Source of the DNA: Bacteroidota bacterium
GTDB lineage: Bacteria > Bacteroidota > Bacteroidia > AKYH767-A > OLB10
Assembly: GCA_016717725.1 (NCBI GenBank)
Contig: JADKFA010000014.1
Coordinates: forward strand, 22,237 to 86,236
Length of the DNA: 64,000 bases
Direction of reading: 5' to 3'
The notes under the pieces were generated by a model that ran no database searches, was not told the DNA's origin, and worked only from the letters and a program-made list of their open reading frames with translations. Of the stretch, positions 27,367 to 38,761 are shown piece after piece (the stretch's first letter is position 1; every line of letters starts with the position of its first letter). The translations under genes and the position numbers were made by a program.

Positions 27367-29633
27367 ATGGTATTCGACCTCGACATGATCCAAAATATGT
27401 ATGCTGGCTTTCCAGCAAAGTAGCAGCTGCACGCGCCCTTACAGGCAAACCTCTAACTCTCGCAGAAAAAATTCTCTATTCCCATCTTTCGGAGGGACTT
27501 CCACAAAAGGCATTTGTTCGAGGTAATGATTATGTAGATTTTAATCCGGATCGTGTAGCCATGCAAGATGCAACTGCACAAATGGCTTTGCTGCAATTTA
27601 TGCAAGCCGGCCGACCAAAAGTGGCTGTTCCTTCCACCGTGCATTGCGATCACTTGATCCAAGCGGAAACAGGAGCTACAGCAGATTTAACAAAAGCATT
27701 GGATAAGAATAAGGAAGTTTTTGGATTTCTTTCTTCCGTATCGAATAAATATGGAATCGGTTTTTGGAAACCAGGTGCAGGAATTATCCATCAGGTTATT
27801 TTGGAAAATTATGCGTTCCCAGGAGCTATGATGATAGGTACCGATTCTCATACAGTGAATGCCGGCGGACTTGGTATGGTCGCAATAGGAGTAGGTGGTG
27901 CTGATGCTTGTGATGTGATGGCTGGTCTACCTTGGGAGTTGAAATTTCCAAAGTTGATTGGTGTGAAGTTAACAGGGAAAATGAGTGGATGGACATCTGC
28001 AAAAGATGTAATTTTAAAAGTAGCTGGAATCTTAACCGTGAAAGGTGGTACCGATGCGATTGTAGAATATTTTGGTCCGGGTGCCGATAGTATCTCTTGT
28101 ACAGGGAAAGGAACCATCTGTAATATGGGTGCTGAAATTGGAGCAACCACTTCCATCTTCTGTTACGATGAAAAGATGGCCGACTACCTTCGTGGTACCA
28201 GCCGTAAAGCTGTAGCCGATTTAGCTGACGGTATCAAAGAACATTTGCGTGGTGATGATGAAGTATATTCTAACCCTGAAAAATATTTTGATCAAGTAAT
28301 CGAAATTAATTTAGATGAGTTGGAGCCACATATTAACGGTCCTTTCACTCCCGATTTAGCATGGCCGTTGAGTCAATTCGCTGCCGCCGTGAAAGAAAAC
28401 GGATGGCCAGCAACGTTAGAAGTTGGATTAATTGGTTCTTGTACAAATTCTTCTTACGAAGATATTAGTCGTGCTGCTTCTTTAGCCGATCAAGCAGTGA
28501 AAAGTGGGTTGAAAGCTAAAAGCGAATTCACCATCACTCCTGGATCCGAATTAGTACGCTTCACCATTGAACGCGATGGTTTCTTGTCTACTTTCGATAA
28601 GATGGGCGGAGTGGTGTTAGCGAATGCTTGTGGTCCTTGCATTGGACAATGGGCTCGACATACCACCGATCCGAATCGTAAAAATTCTATCATCACTTCT
28701 TTCAATCGCAATTTTGCAAAGCGTAATGATGGAAATCCAAATACACATGCATTCGTAGCTTCTCCTGAAATTGTAACCGCTTTAGCCATTGCCGGAGATC
28801 TTACTTTTAATCCGATGACCGATTTTTTAACGAACGACAAAGGCGAGAAAATTAAATTAGCGGAACCAAAGGGTCCTGAAATGCCACCGCAAGGTTTCGC
28901 TGTGGAAGATGCAGGCTACCAAGCACCTGCTGCTGATGGTTCCTCTGTAAAAATTGAAGTGAGTCCAACGAGTGATCGATTGCAACTACTCGATCCGTTT
29001 GCTGCGTGGGAAGGAATTGATTTGAAAGGATTGAAGTTGCTCATCAAAGCAAAAGGAAAATGTACAACTGATCATATCTCCATGGCAGGTCCATGGTTAA
29101 AGTATCGCGGACATCTCGATAACATCAGCAACAACATGTTGATTGGTGCTATGAATTTCTTCAATGAAAAAACAGATAACGTAAAAAATCAGTTAACTGG
29201 CGAATACGGTTCTGTACCAGCAGTGCAACGAGCATACAAGGCCCAACACATCGGTTCTATCGTTGTTGGAGATGAAAACTATGGTGAAGGTTCTTCTCGT
29301 GAACATGCAGCCATGGAGCCTCGCCACTTAGGCGTTCGTGCAATCTTGGTAAAATCCTTTGCTCGTATTCATGAAACGAATTTGAAAAAGCAAGGTATGT
29401 TAGGTCTTACATTTGCAAATAAAGAAGACTATAACAAAATTCTTGAAGACGATACCATCGACATCTTAGGATTAACCACTTTCACTCCTGGAAAACAACT
29501 TACCATACAGTTAAATCATAAAGACGGATCAACAGAAACCATCTTAGTGAATCATACTTACAACGAAAACCAAATTGAATGGTTTAAAGCAGGTGGAGCC
29601 TTAAACATCATCCGCTCTCAAGTAGGTGCTTAA
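27367..29633 (+). CDS. acnA: aconitate hydratase, one frame break near the start
   Basis: Interconverts citrate and isocitrate in the TCA cycle using a [4Fe-4S] cluster. From ATG 27367: MVFDLDMIQNMYAGFPAK, then TAG at 27421. One A added to the run at 27417-27419 gives FPAKVAAARALTGKPLTLAE and joins the rest; total 755 residues, the family length. Cluster Cys are in IGSCTNSSYED (about 359) and CGPCIGQW (about 422 and 425). The swivel domain has GDENYGEGSSREHAAMEP and SFARIHETNLKKQG. The long intact part starts in frame by 27426. Very likely a sequence error, not a dead gene. Confidence 0.93.
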
Positions 29634-29672
29634 TTCGTGAGTGAGTACAAAATATAAGTTAATTAATTGTGG

Positions 29673-29707
29673 CTGCTCAGTAGTATATTCTACTGGGCAG
29701 TTTTTTT
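29673..29707 (+). terminator. aconitase rho-independent terminator
   Basis: CTGCTCAGTAG pairs with CTACTGGGCAG (one wobble) around TATATT, followed by seven T. Confidence 0.88.
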
Positions 29708-29714
29708 GTCTAAA

Positions 29715-29965
29715 CAAGAAACTTTAGCAAATCGCAGCCTTCTGGAACTTAGCGAACTTAGAGTAGCGCAGCCTTAGCGCCTTTTTAACCTGAGCTTGCC
29801 GAGGGTTGCGAGAAAATTTAGCATAGCGCAGCCATGGCGAGAAACATTGGCGTAGCGCAGCCTTAGCGCCTTTGCGCCTTTGCAAGAAACATTGGCGTAG
29901 TGCGAAGCCTTAGCGTCACGCAGTTTCATGGCCGCCTAAGCTTCCTTACGGCGTTTAGGAGACGT
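29715..29965. repeat. repeats of GCGTAGCGCAGCCTTAGCGCC type
   Basis: At least four tandem, imperfect copies of AGCGCAGCC(T)TAGCGCC and AGAAACATTGGCGTAG with interleaved GCCTTTGCGCC, related to the arms at 19560-19815. No gene in 29710-30050. Confidence 0.7.
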
Positions 29966-30050
29966 ACTTTAAAAAAGAAATTTGATTCTTCTAACAACTA
30001 TTTTACATAATTTTTATAATTGCCTGAAAATAATTTTATATTTTTATTGA

Positions 30051-30757
30051 ATGAAAATTCGTCCACTTCTCTATATAAGTTTTTTGTTTGTAATCGCTCC
30101 TGCAAAAAAGATAAAGAATCTGATTCCGCTCCTAATATCAGCTTTACTTATACCAGTGGCTACACGAATTCATTGCCTAAATCCGTTGTATTTACTGCGA
30201 ATTCTTCAAATGCAGATAATATTTCTTGGGATTTTGGAGATAGCACTACGGGACAAGGATTCACAGTGAGTCATACCTACAATAACTTTGGCGCATACAA
30301 AGTGAAAGCAACAGCAACTAAGTCGGGATTGAGTGCCTCGTATTCAAAAGATGTACCCATCACTTTTCACCGTAGAGCGGTCATTAAAAAAATTGAAGTT
30401 TTGCAAATACCTTCACTCAAACCGGGTGGTCTCGATTGGGATCCTGGAGAGTTTCCTGACTTGACCTACGAAATACTTTTCCCCGGCGACACATTATATG
30501 TTGGTGGTGCTGTTCTCAATAATTCAGAGACGGGAAGTTTCAATATTATTCCTTCTCAAGGAACCTATGTTTTTGACCAAGATGTTAAAATAAAAATTTA
30601 TGATAAAGATGTTGGCAATGTTCCCGATAAAGAATTGATGGGTATAGTACCCTTCAAATTTACAAGCGTATTGCCAACAAGTCTTACCTATACCGACAGT
30701 GTTCAAGTTATTCAAGGTGCTCTTAAACTTTTGGTAAAGTTTGAGTTTCAACAGTAG
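30051..30757 (+). CDS. PKD-domain lipoprotein, one frame break in the signal region
   Basis: From ATG 30051 the leader reads MKIRPLLYISFLFVIA, then the frame must shift -1 to read KKDKESDSAPNISFTYTSGY. Adding a T at about 30098 gives a standard lipobox (VIASC-KKDK); adding an A in the run at 30103-30108 would also restore frame but without the Cys. The mature part has a PKD fold (SSNADNISWDFGDSTTGQ, VSHTYNNFGAYKVKATAT) and an uncharacterised beta-rich C-terminal region. 235 residues if repaired. Probably a surface lipoprotein. Confidence 0.7.
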
Positions 30758-30947
30758 GTAGATAAGTGAATTCGTTTTTATTGCTTCAACAAAACGTAAT
30801 TTGGTATTGAGCTAGTCTACAGCGATGCCTTAACTTCAATATGCATTTCTTCTTACCTTAGCCAATCAAATTATCCTCTCAATGCAAGCCGCAAAAAAAA
30901 GTATTTCCCAAAAAAATAATATCTTTTTCAATTTCTTTTTTGAAAGA

Positions 30948-32633
30948 ATGATCAAGTTTGTTTTTATTATAGTGTTAATGATTTTCATTTTGCCGTTAAA
31001 TGTATTTTCTCAAGGCTGTTGGACTCAATTAGCAGATATGCCACAATCACGATACAATCTTGTTTCATTTGAAATTGCTGATACAGGTTATGTGGTAACA
31101 GGGCAATCGGCAGGCGGAACATTTCGAAATGAATTCTTCAAGTACGATCCTAACTTAAATCAGTGGACACAACTTACGAACTTCCCTGGCACTGCACGAA
31201 CAGGATCGGTTGGATTTAGTATTGGTAGCAAAGGTTATGTTGGTACAGGAAGAGATAATAATGGTAACACCGATCAGTTTTGGGAGTACGATCCTCTCTT
31301 AAACAGCTGGACACAAAAAGCAAGTTTTCCTCCGGGTAATCGTGAAAGTGCTACTGGTTTTTCCATCGGAAGCAAAGGATATGTAGGGATGGGTTTGAAC
31401 GGAACAACCAAAACAGATTTTTATGAATACGATCCACTCACAAATATGTGGACACAAAAAGCAGATTTTCCAGTTGCGATTGGTCGCTATGCCGCAGTGG
31501 GATTTTCTATTGGTAGTAAAGGATATGTTGGTACGGGTTACCACAGTGGGTTTACGAGAAACAACGATTTTTGGGAATATGATCCTGCAACAAATAGTTG
31601 GTTGCAGTTGGCTAATGTCCCAGGTCCAGCAAGAGCGGATGCCGTAGGTTTTTCTACTTTAGGTGTTGGTTATGTAGGAACAGGAAATCAATACATGGAT
31701 TTTTATAGCTATGATGTAAGTAGTAATACATGGTCACAAATTACCGACTATGGTCCTGGAAATAGAGAGAAAGCCACGGCTTTTGTTGTGAACGATATCG
31801 CTTATGTAGGAAGTGGCTATTACCTCTCCATAAAATCCGATTGGTGGAAATTGGATCCTGCTTCTATAGTTACAAATGCACCATTAATTGGATGTGATAG
31901 TTTGTTGCTTGATTCCATGTATTACGCTGCAGACACCTCTCTAATCACCACCGTACCCGGTGTTACAGCGAATGGATGCGATAGTATATACATCCAGCCC
32001 ATCATCATTAATAATTCCACCTCGATAGTTCTTCCGCCCATCACCGAATGCGATAGTGCACTGATTGGTGGAATTTATTACAATAATGATACAACAGTAA
32101 TTCAAAATTTTTCAAGTGTAGTAACAGGTTGCGATTCGATGGTAACAGTGGATCTCACCATTAATTATGCAGATGCAACAGTCACCACTTTTCTTTATAC
32201 CATCACAGCAAACGCTACAGGAGCGGTTTACCAATGGCTCAATTGCGATAGTAACTATGCGGTAATTCCTGGTGAAACTTCGCAATCATTTTTAGTTGGA
32301 TCCCACGGAACTTTTGCGCTCGCGGTAACTGAGAATAATTGTACCGATACTTCAAGTTGTATAAACTTCACCGGGATTGGAATTGATGAGGTGTTAAATT
32401 CAATTCGCATTGCCATTTCTCCAAACCCGAACACAGGAAATTTCTTTGTTTCTACAGGCGATGAAGGCCAATTTAAAACCATTGAAATATTGAATTTTCT
32501 CGGTGAAGTTGTTGCAGTAGAAAAAACAACTGGTTCAATTACAAAGTTTGAATTGAATGATCAGAAAGGAGTTTTTTTGGTTCGATGTAGCGGGAATGGA
32601 TTTACTGAGATTGGACGCGTTGTCTTGCTTTAG
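30948..32633 (+). CDS. secreted kelch-repeat protein with T9SS sorting tail
   Basis: 561 residues from ATG 30948, which begins a good signal peptide (MIKFVFIIVLMIFILPLNVF); the open frame extends 22 codons further 5' without one. Six kelch-like blades follow with the repeated pattern GFSIGSKGYVGTG...FWEYDPLTNSWTQ, indicating a beta-propeller. Then Cys-rich CDSLLLD...GCDSIYIQPI repeats and a type A sorting tail (AISPNPNTGNFFVSTGDE, GVFLVRC). Exported to the surface or medium by T9SS; ligand unknown. Confidence 0.85.
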   Translation: MIKFVFIIVLMIFILPLNVFSQGCWTQLADMPQSRYNLVSFEIADTGYVVTGQSAGGTFRNEFFKYDPNLNQWTQLTNFPGTARTGSVGFSIGSKGYVGTGRDNNGNTDQFWEYDPLLNSWTQKASFPPGNRESATGFSIGSKGYVGMGLNGTTKTDFYEYDPLTNMWTQKADFPVAIGRYAAVGFSIGSKGYVGTGYHSGFTRNNDFWEYDPATNSWLQLANVPGPARADAVGFSTLGVGYVGTGNQYMDFYSYDVSSNTWSQITDYGPGNREKATAFVVNDIAYVGSGYYLSIKSDWWKLDPASIVTNAPLIGCDSLLLDSMYYAADTSLITTVPGVTANGCDSIYIQPIIINNSTSIVLPPITECDSALIGGIYYNNDTTVIQNFSSVVTGCDSMVTVDLTINYADATVTTFLYTITANATGAVYQWLNCDSNYAVIPGETSQSFLVGSHGTFALAVTENNCTDTSSCINFTGIGIDEVLNSIRIAISPNPNTGNFFVSTGDEGQFKTIEILNFLGEVVAVEKTTGSITKFELNDQKGVFLVRCSGNGFTEIGRVVLL

Positions 32634-32773
32634 AATAATATTATCGCTTGACAAGGCTGGGTAAATCCATGTTGCTAGTTTCCTTTTTCCAATGAAATTG
32701 AACCTTTTCGCCACGATTTTCAAGGGTATCGTCTCTAGTTCAATCCATTTACTTATTTTCGAATCGATTTACA

Positions 32774-34102
32774 ATGGAACCATACGCATTAGGGAATAAA
32801 AAAGTGGTCCGTGCCTGGACCTTTTACGATTGGGCTAACTCGGCCTATTCACTCGTCATTAGCTCGGCATTGTTTCCCATTTACTTCAGCGCCATCGCTC
32901 ATTCCAATGGTGCGAATGAAGTTCTTTTTTTAGGGAGAACTTATAATCCTGAGTCCTTGCAATCGTATGCTATCTCATTCGCTTTTTTAGTGATTGCATT
33001 AATTTCTCCGATGTTATCATCCATTGCCGATTACAGCGGACAAAAGAAAAAGTTTATGTACTTCTTCTCCACCTTAGGAGCGATTTCCTGTTCCTTACTT
33101 TGGTTTTTTGAAGGAGCTGATACATTGTGGGTCGGAATTTCTTGTTCTCTGTTTGCTGCCATTGGTTATGCTGGAAGTATTGTGTTCTATAATGCATACT
33201 TACCCGAAATTGCTGTGGCGGCAGATCAAGATCGAATCAGTGCACGTGGATTTTCAATGGGCTATATTGGATCTTCTCTTCTCTTGATTTTTAATCTCAC
33301 CATGATCATGTTCCCTCAGTGGTATGGAAACATCAGTAGCGGGTTCGCGATGCGTTTCTCGTTTTTGTTGGTGGGTATTTGGTGGTTTTTGTTTGCTCAA
33401 TATTCTTTCCGCGGCTTGCCAAAAGATCCCGCCAACTCGCCCATCAAAAAAGATATTCTTAAAAAGGGATATCGTGAATTAAGAATGGTGTGGAATCAAT
33501 TAAATGAAACTCCTTATTTGAAAGCATTTTTAATTGCCTTTTTCTTTTACAATATGGCCGTGCAAACCATCATGTATTTGGCTACCTTGTTTGGCGTGCA
33601 AGAAATTGCTTGGGCTAATGAGGAAAGTAAACAGAGCGGATTAATTATATGCATTTTGTTAATTCAATTTGTTGCCATCGGTGGTGCGTATCTTTTTTCA
33701 TTCCTAAGTAGTAAATTGGGAAATATAAAAGCACTCATTATTTCATTAACCGTATGGATGTTGATTTGCTTAGGTGTTTATTTTCTAGTATATCTTCCAC
33801 TTGATTTTTACATCACCGCTGCCTTGGTGGGATTGGTGATGGGTGGAATTCAATCACTCAGCCGTTCAACCTATTCTAAAATGTTACCTCCAACAAAAGA
33901 TCACGCCTCTTATTTCAGTTTTTATGATGTTTGCGACAAAGTAGGAACAGTTTTAGGTACTTTTGTATTCGGTTACGTGAATGAAGTAACGGGCAGCATG
34001 CGTAATTCGATTGTAGCCTTAGTCGTATTCTTCGTGATGGGAATTGTTCTCTTGCGTCGCGTAAATAAGTTAGATTGGAATTCTTTAAACCTGAATAAAT
34101 AG
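32774..34102 (+). CDS. UMF1/Atg22-like MFS transporter
   Basis: 442 residues with about 12 transmembrane helices. AWTFYDWANSAYSLVISSAL at the N-terminus is the UMF1 (PF11700) signature. Central GSMGYIGSS-like sequence (ARGFSMGYIGSSLLLIFNL) and GGIQSLSRSTYSKMLP late in the protein agree. Substrate in bacteria is not established; yeast Atg22 exports amino acids from the vacuole. Two bases separate its stop from the next gene, so the two are probably co-transcribed. Confidence 0.88.
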   Translation: MEPYALGNKKVVRAWTFYDWANSAYSLVISSALFPIYFSAIAHSNGANEVLFLGRTYNPESLQSYAISFAFLVIALISPMLSSIADYSGQKKKFMYFFSTLGAISCSLLWFFEGADTLWVGISCSLFAAIGYAGSIVFYNAYLPEIAVAADQDRISARGFSMGYIGSSLLLIFNLTMIMFPQWYGNISSGFAMRFSFLLVGIWWFLFAQYSFRGLPKDPANSPIKKDILKKGYRELRMVWNQLNETPYLKAFLIAFFFYNMAVQTIMYLATLFGVQEIAWANEESKQSGLIICILLIQFVAIGGAYLFSFLSSKLGNIKALIISLTVWMLICLGVYFLVYLPLDFYITAALVGLVMGGIQSLSRSTYSKMLPPTKDHASYFSFYDVCDKVGTVLGTFVFGYVNEVTGSMRNSIVALVVFFVMGIVLLRRVNKLDWNSLNLNK

Positions 34103-34104
34103 TT

Positions 34105-34827
34105 GTGATTGTAGATTTATATATACCTTGTTATGTCGATCAGTATCAACCTGAAATTGCCCGCAATACATTAAAGTTATTGCAAAAGGTTGGCTGTGGA
34201 GTGAATTATAATATTGAACAAACATGTTGTGGTCAGCCTGCCTTTGAAGATGGGTTTCGCGATGCATGCAAAGAAGTAGGAGAGAAGTTAATTCGCGAAT
34301 TTCAAGATGAGCGTTACATCGTTTGTCCTGGACCAGGTTGCGTAAAAACCATTCGCAATTATTATCCTGCACTTTTTCATAACTCTGCTATGCATAATGA
34401 ATACAAATTGGTACAGAAGAATTTTTTCGAGCTAAGCGATTTTTTAGTATCGGTAATGAATGCAAGCGATATTGGCGCCGTGTATAAAGCGAAGGCTGTT
34501 GTTCACGACTCTTGTACCCTTCCTCAAGATCAAGCAAAGGAAAGTGCGCAATACACTTTATTGCGTAAAGTAAAAGATCTTGAAATCGTTGAACCATTGG
34601 ATTCATGGCCGGGCTGCGGCATGGGTGGCGGACTCGATCGCAAAAACGAAGCATTAACTGTTGGAATGGCAGAAGAATTTTTTAAAAGCATTTCTACCTC
34701 AGGTGCCGATACTATCATCACCAACGATCCACTTTGTTCAATGCACTTGCAAGGGGTAATCGACAAAAAGAATCTTCCTTTTAAGGTGATACATTTGGCC
34801 GATGTACTGACAAGCGGATGGGAGTAA
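34105..34827 (+). CDS. LutA/YkgE-like (Fe-S)-binding CCG-domain protein
   Basis: 240 residues, GTG start. Two cysteine-rich CCG motifs: LYIPCYVDQY...TCCGQPAFEDG and VHDSCTLPQDQ...WPGCGMGGG. This is the LutA family; in Bacillus it works with LutB and LutC in oxidation of L-lactate. No LutB or LutC is seen nearby, so they must be elsewhere or the protein has another partner. Follows the UMF1 transporter by two bases. Confidence 0.88.
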   Translation: MIVDLYIPCYVDQYQPEIARNTLKLLQKVGCGVNYNIEQTCCGQPAFEDGFRDACKEVGEKLIREFQDERYIVCPGPGCVKTIRNYYPALFHNSAMHNEYKLVQKNFFELSDFLVSVMNASDIGAVYKAKAVVHDSCTLPQDQAKESAQYTLLRKVKDLEIVEPLDSWPGCGMGGGLDRKNEALTVGMAEEFFKSISTSGADTIITNDPLCSMHLQGVIDKKNLPFKVIHLADVLTSGWE

Positions 34828-34840
34828 TTTTAACTACCGT

Positions 34841-36461
34841 TTAAGGAATTATAAATATTTTTGACTTAAAGCGAAGTTCTCCGTATTGAATCAGCAGGAT
34901 ATACATTCCTTTCGATAAGGAAGTGGGTGCATTGCACATTGCAATTCCTGAATCATCAAACTGAATAGTTGTCGTATGAAGAATTTTTCCGATGGGATCT
35001 GTATATTGTAAGAATGCAATTTCATCAGTTTTTCGATAAATCCCTTCAATTTGAATTTCGAAATTTCCTGATGTTGGATTTGGATAGATGCTTACATCAT
35101 CGCCATTAGTATTTGTGAAGTCGGCGATGCGGCAATTGCTCGTTACAAGAATCCCATTGGAAGTATCCACACAGTTTTCTGAAGAAGTGATTACTACCCG
35201 GTATCTTCCTTTCTTAGAGGCAAAGAGTTGATCGGTGTTAGCGCCAGGAATAACTTGACTGTATCGTATCCATTGATATTGGATAGGTTGTCCATTTGAT
35301 GTGGCTTGCAATAATACACTGTCATCTTTACAAATATTGGTTGATCCAACAGCAGTTGCAGTGGAGGTAAAAACTGTTGTTGTAATCCTGTTACTAAATT
35401 TTTCACATCCTCCATATTGAGTGCTCGCTAGCGCTTTATATCGTCCAGCTTGCTTTGCAAAAAATTCATTGCCCATGAACCCAGTTGAAATTCCATTTCT
35501 ATACCATATAAAGTCGGTACTGTTTGTGGAGATAGCTTGAAGTGATATGGAGTCTCCGTTACATATTTCTGTGCCAGCGACACTTTGAATTTGAATGTCC
35601 GCTACAGGATAAACAGTAATTTCTATTGCATTCGTTTCTTTCGTACAACCTATGGCATTTGTGACCACACAGGTGTAAATTCCTGATTTTTTAGGATAGT
35701 ATGAAACCGAATTAGCACCCCAAATATTAAGGCCATTTCTTTTCCATTGGAATTGCCAGTTGGCAGGAATATTTAGAAGTGCGTAACGTTCTATGGTCAG
35801 AAAGGTAGTCGTGGAACCAATACAAAATCCAGGATCACCATTGATCACTTGAGTTACATCTAGAAAATCATTGTTACAGATACCGCTCAATCGTCTTTCA
35901 TCAAAGCATTGGCACACTGTTCCACATTTACATTCCAAGCCCACATGCATCGCGATCGAATAGATAGGTGGAGTTGGTACTAGCACAGTCGACGCCATTA
36001 AATTGCCAGCAATAATTATTACCAATACCCGAGAGATTGTTGTAGTCGTGTACACTGAACCAAATGCCATCACAAGTTGTAGAGTCGTTTGTAACAATGT
36101 GGGTTGTGGTTGAACGTTAATGAGCGAAACGGTATCCGCAGTTTGTTCCAATTTCAGTGAAATGCTCTGTAATCCTTGATGGTGATAAAGGCGGGTTATG
36201 ATTCATTCCTGTCCGGAAGGCTCACGCTCCGATGTCAGATTTAAAAGCCCACTGAAATGTACCTGTTTTAATGTTTGCGCGGGACACAGAAATAGATGCA
36301 TGATTTACAATTCCCGCTAGTGAGTCTGAACTACAGTAACTATCTTGTGATATATTCAGGTCAATTAATTCCCCAGCCGAACAAACACATTGCGCGTTTA
36401 AAGTTAGATTTTGAAGTAAAGCAATAAGTATTAAAACGGTGGTGATAGGTTTCCTTTTCAT
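34841..36461 (-). pseudogene. broken Ig-like T9SS-secreted protein, paralogue of the next gene
   Basis: Begins MKRKPITTVLILIALLQNLT (signal peptide) and CVCSAGELIDLNISQDSYCS, parallel to the intact neighbour at 36818-38458. The frame is cut by TGA at 36222-36224 and TAA at 36117-36119, after which the same frame reads NDSTTCDGIWFSVHDYNNLS and STYLFDRDACGL; a one-base excess at the CCC run 35940-35942 then switches to CKCGTVCQCFDERRLSGICN. From there Ig-like modules and a T9SS tail (SIYPNPTSGNFEIQIEG) run intact to 34841. Two nonsense codons plus a shift suggest real decay. Longest open piece: 34841-36151. Confidence 0.75.
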
Positions 36462-36793
36462 ATGACCAATTTTTTCTGTTTATTTTGATAAATCTACAGC
36501 TAACAATACTTATTCCCTCTGATAATAATCAGAGATAAAGTGAAAAGAATATGATTAAAATTTTTTAAGCAAATGAAAATGGTTATACTCGTTCCATTAA
36601 TTGGAGGAAATTACCTCGAAGTGAATCGAAGGTTTTGAAATTTTAGTTCTTAAAATTACTGATCATTTAAACGCAGCGATCGCAACGTTTGCGCAGCGAC
36701 CGCGGGGAAAAATCATAAAAAATCTTAATGATCATAATAAATCTGTGTTCCATCAAACATAGATCAATGCGATAAACAATAAATTTCGGCAAG

Positions 36794-36820
36794 CAGCTAG
36801 AAGCCAGAAGCCAGAAGCTA
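36794..36820. repeat. 7-bp tandem repeats at the stop of the Ig-like gene
   Basis: AGCTAGA AGCCAGA AGCCAGA AGCTACT: four units of the same heptamer family as 25609-25663, again ending in the stop of a leftward gene. The remainder of 36462-36793 has no gene. Confidence 0.7.
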
Positions 36821-38458
36821 CTCCCGAATAAACTTTCCACTTCGAATACCAGCATCATCCGAGAAATGAATAATATACATTCCAGCCGACAATCTACTTA
36901 TATCCAACTGATGAATGTCCAACTGAGCATCATTCTTTTTAAATACAATTTTCCCATTCATATCCGTAATATTAATTCGGAAATTTCCTGATGTCTCAAA
37001 TGCTCCGAGACTAATAAATTGAGAAGAAGGTACAGGACTAATGTGAAGAAGATATTTTTCTTGAAGTGCCTCTCTACAATTTACACTAATATCAATTTGA
37101 TTGGAATAACTGATGCATCCACCCGCACTGGTTGATTTCACTCTATAGAGTCCGCTTAAAATAGCAGCATATTGTGATGATGTTGCTCCGGGAATATTGA
37201 CATTGTTATGTTGCCATTGACGAGCCACCGTATTGGGGGTGAGATGCTGGAGGATGGAACTATCTCCACTGCAAAAAACCACAGGATCATTCGCAACAAT
37301 TTTCGAACGATAAACAGTAATATTGCTGTTGGGTGAAGTAGCAGAACATCCTTCAGGTGAGGTAACTACTACTTTGTAATTTCCACTTTTAAAAACTGCG
37401 AGGTCTGCCGTGTATTGTGCAAGTGATTGTCCATTACGATACCATTCAAATGTATTTGTAGGTTGACTCCCTGAACTGATGAGAATAGTGTCTTTCGTGC
37501 AAATTTCTGTAGAGCCAAACGGTTGAATATTGGTTGTTGGCCTGGGAATAACAGTTACCGATATTTCGTTGGTCGTAGCAGTACATCCAACATTATTCGT
37601 TACAATACAGTTGTATTTTCCAGTAGTTCCTGGCTTAATGATATTACTTGTTGCCCAGGGTAATGATATGCCGTTTTTTAACCATTGATATGTCCATCCA
37701 GTTTGAAGGGAAGTATTGGAAAAACGCCCAACTTCAATGCTTCCCGATTTAGCACAGAAAATGGTATCTGGGGCATTTAGGGATGAGTAAGTATCGAGGT
37801 ATTCGAGATTACAAAGTCCGCTTATGTACGACAAATTTTCACAGCCATACTGATTGGTGACAATGACGGTAACGGTTCCAACGACCATGGCGCACCCCAC
37901 CCCTTGGAAAGCATAAAGAGGAGAATTGCTTTCACAAACCAGTGGGTTAGAACCAAAATCTGGTTCCCAACAATGTGTGAGTATTTGATTAGGATCATTT
38001 AGCAATTCTGTGCCGAGGTACATGGCAACACATCCTACATGATCAATGTTAATATTGTAATTAGGACGTGGATGAACATACACAGACGTTCTTCTGTAAT
38101 CCTTGCATCCAGTAGCCGTATCTGTAAACACACATCGGTATTGCCCGTTGTCCGTGGTGTTAAAATCGGGTTTGTCAATAAATTCTGTCCCTTGTCCTAA
38201 CCAGGAAGCGGAGATCGGTTGCCATGTGCCATTCACCGTATCGCTGCGAAATTGCCAAAGTAAAGTACCTGTACGAACAAAATTCCTTTGTGCAGAAATT
38301 GTAGCAAAATTGAAATAAGAGGTTGTTCCAAACAGAGCTTCGCAAGGAAAATCGAGTTGGGCGTTAACATTAACAAGTTCATTGGGACTGCAAGGCTGCT
38401 GAGCTTTTACAACAGAGAATAAAAGCAACAGCAGGATGGTGATGGAAGAGTGCTTCAT
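36818..38458 (-). CDS. Ig-like domain protein with T9SS sorting tail
   Basis: 546 residues, signal peptide (SSITILLLLLFSVVKAQQ). Several Ig-like modules with paired Cys and the pattern WQFRSDTVNGTWQPI, GQYRCVFTDTATGC, WTYQWLKNG, GKYNCIVTNNVGCTATTN, FEWYRNG. The end, HISPVPSSQFISLGAFET... SAGMYIIHFSDDAG, is a type A sorting domain. Secreted or surface attached; function unknown. Upstream spacers of this gene and of its broken copy are also similar (38620-38740 against 36610-36760), so the duplication included 5' flanks. A heptamer repeat tract ends at its stop. Confidence 0.82.
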   Translation of the reverse strand: MKHSSITILLLLLFSVVKAQQPCSPNELVNVNAQLDFPCEALFGTTSYFNFATISAQRNFVRTGTLLWQFRSDTVNGTWQPISASWLGQGTEFIDKPDFNTTDNGQYRCVFTDTATGCKDYRRTSVYVHPRPNYNINIDHVGCVAMYLGTELLNDPNQILTHCWEPDFGSNPLVCESNSPLYAFQGVGCAMVVGTVTVIVTNQYGCENLSYISGLCNLEYLDTYSSLNAPDTIFCAKSGSIEVGRFSNTSLQTGWTYQWLKNGISLPWATSNIIKPGTTGKYNCIVTNNVGCTATTNEISVTVIPRPTTNIQPFGSTEICTKDTILISSGSQPTNTFEWYRNGQSLAQYTADLAVFKSGNYKVVVTSPEGCSATSPNSNITVYRSKIVANDPVVFCSGDSSILQHLTPNTVARQWQHNNVNIPGATSSQYAAILSGLYRVKSTSAGGCISYSNQIDISVNCREALQEKYLLHISPVPSSQFISLGAFETSGNFRINITDMNGKIVFKKNDAQLDIHQLDISRLSAGMYIIHFSDDAGIRSGKFIRE

Positions 38459-38761
38459 AATTGAAATCAGATTAGACAGGAAAGGTACTAAAAAAATTAA
38501 TTAAATCGTAAAAACAAATGATTTTTTTTTAAAAAGCTTTTAACGACAATTGTGAATTGCGAGCGAGGTTATATGACTTACCTAAGTAATGAGAAGGATA
38601 GAGTGCAAGGTAAGGTTTTGAAATTTTAGTCACATACAAATTCTCATTTAAACGCAACGTTAGCAGCGTTTAGGCAGCGGGCGCTGGGGAATCATAAAAA
38701 ATCATAACCATCATAATAAATCTGCGGCCCATCAAGTATTAATTGATAAAAAAGCAATTAA

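Noticed and set aside
27826..28156. Antisense open frames of about 100 codons opposite aconitase
   Set aside because: Codon pattern mirrors the real gene and the proteins show no domain; many such shadows lie opposite other genes.
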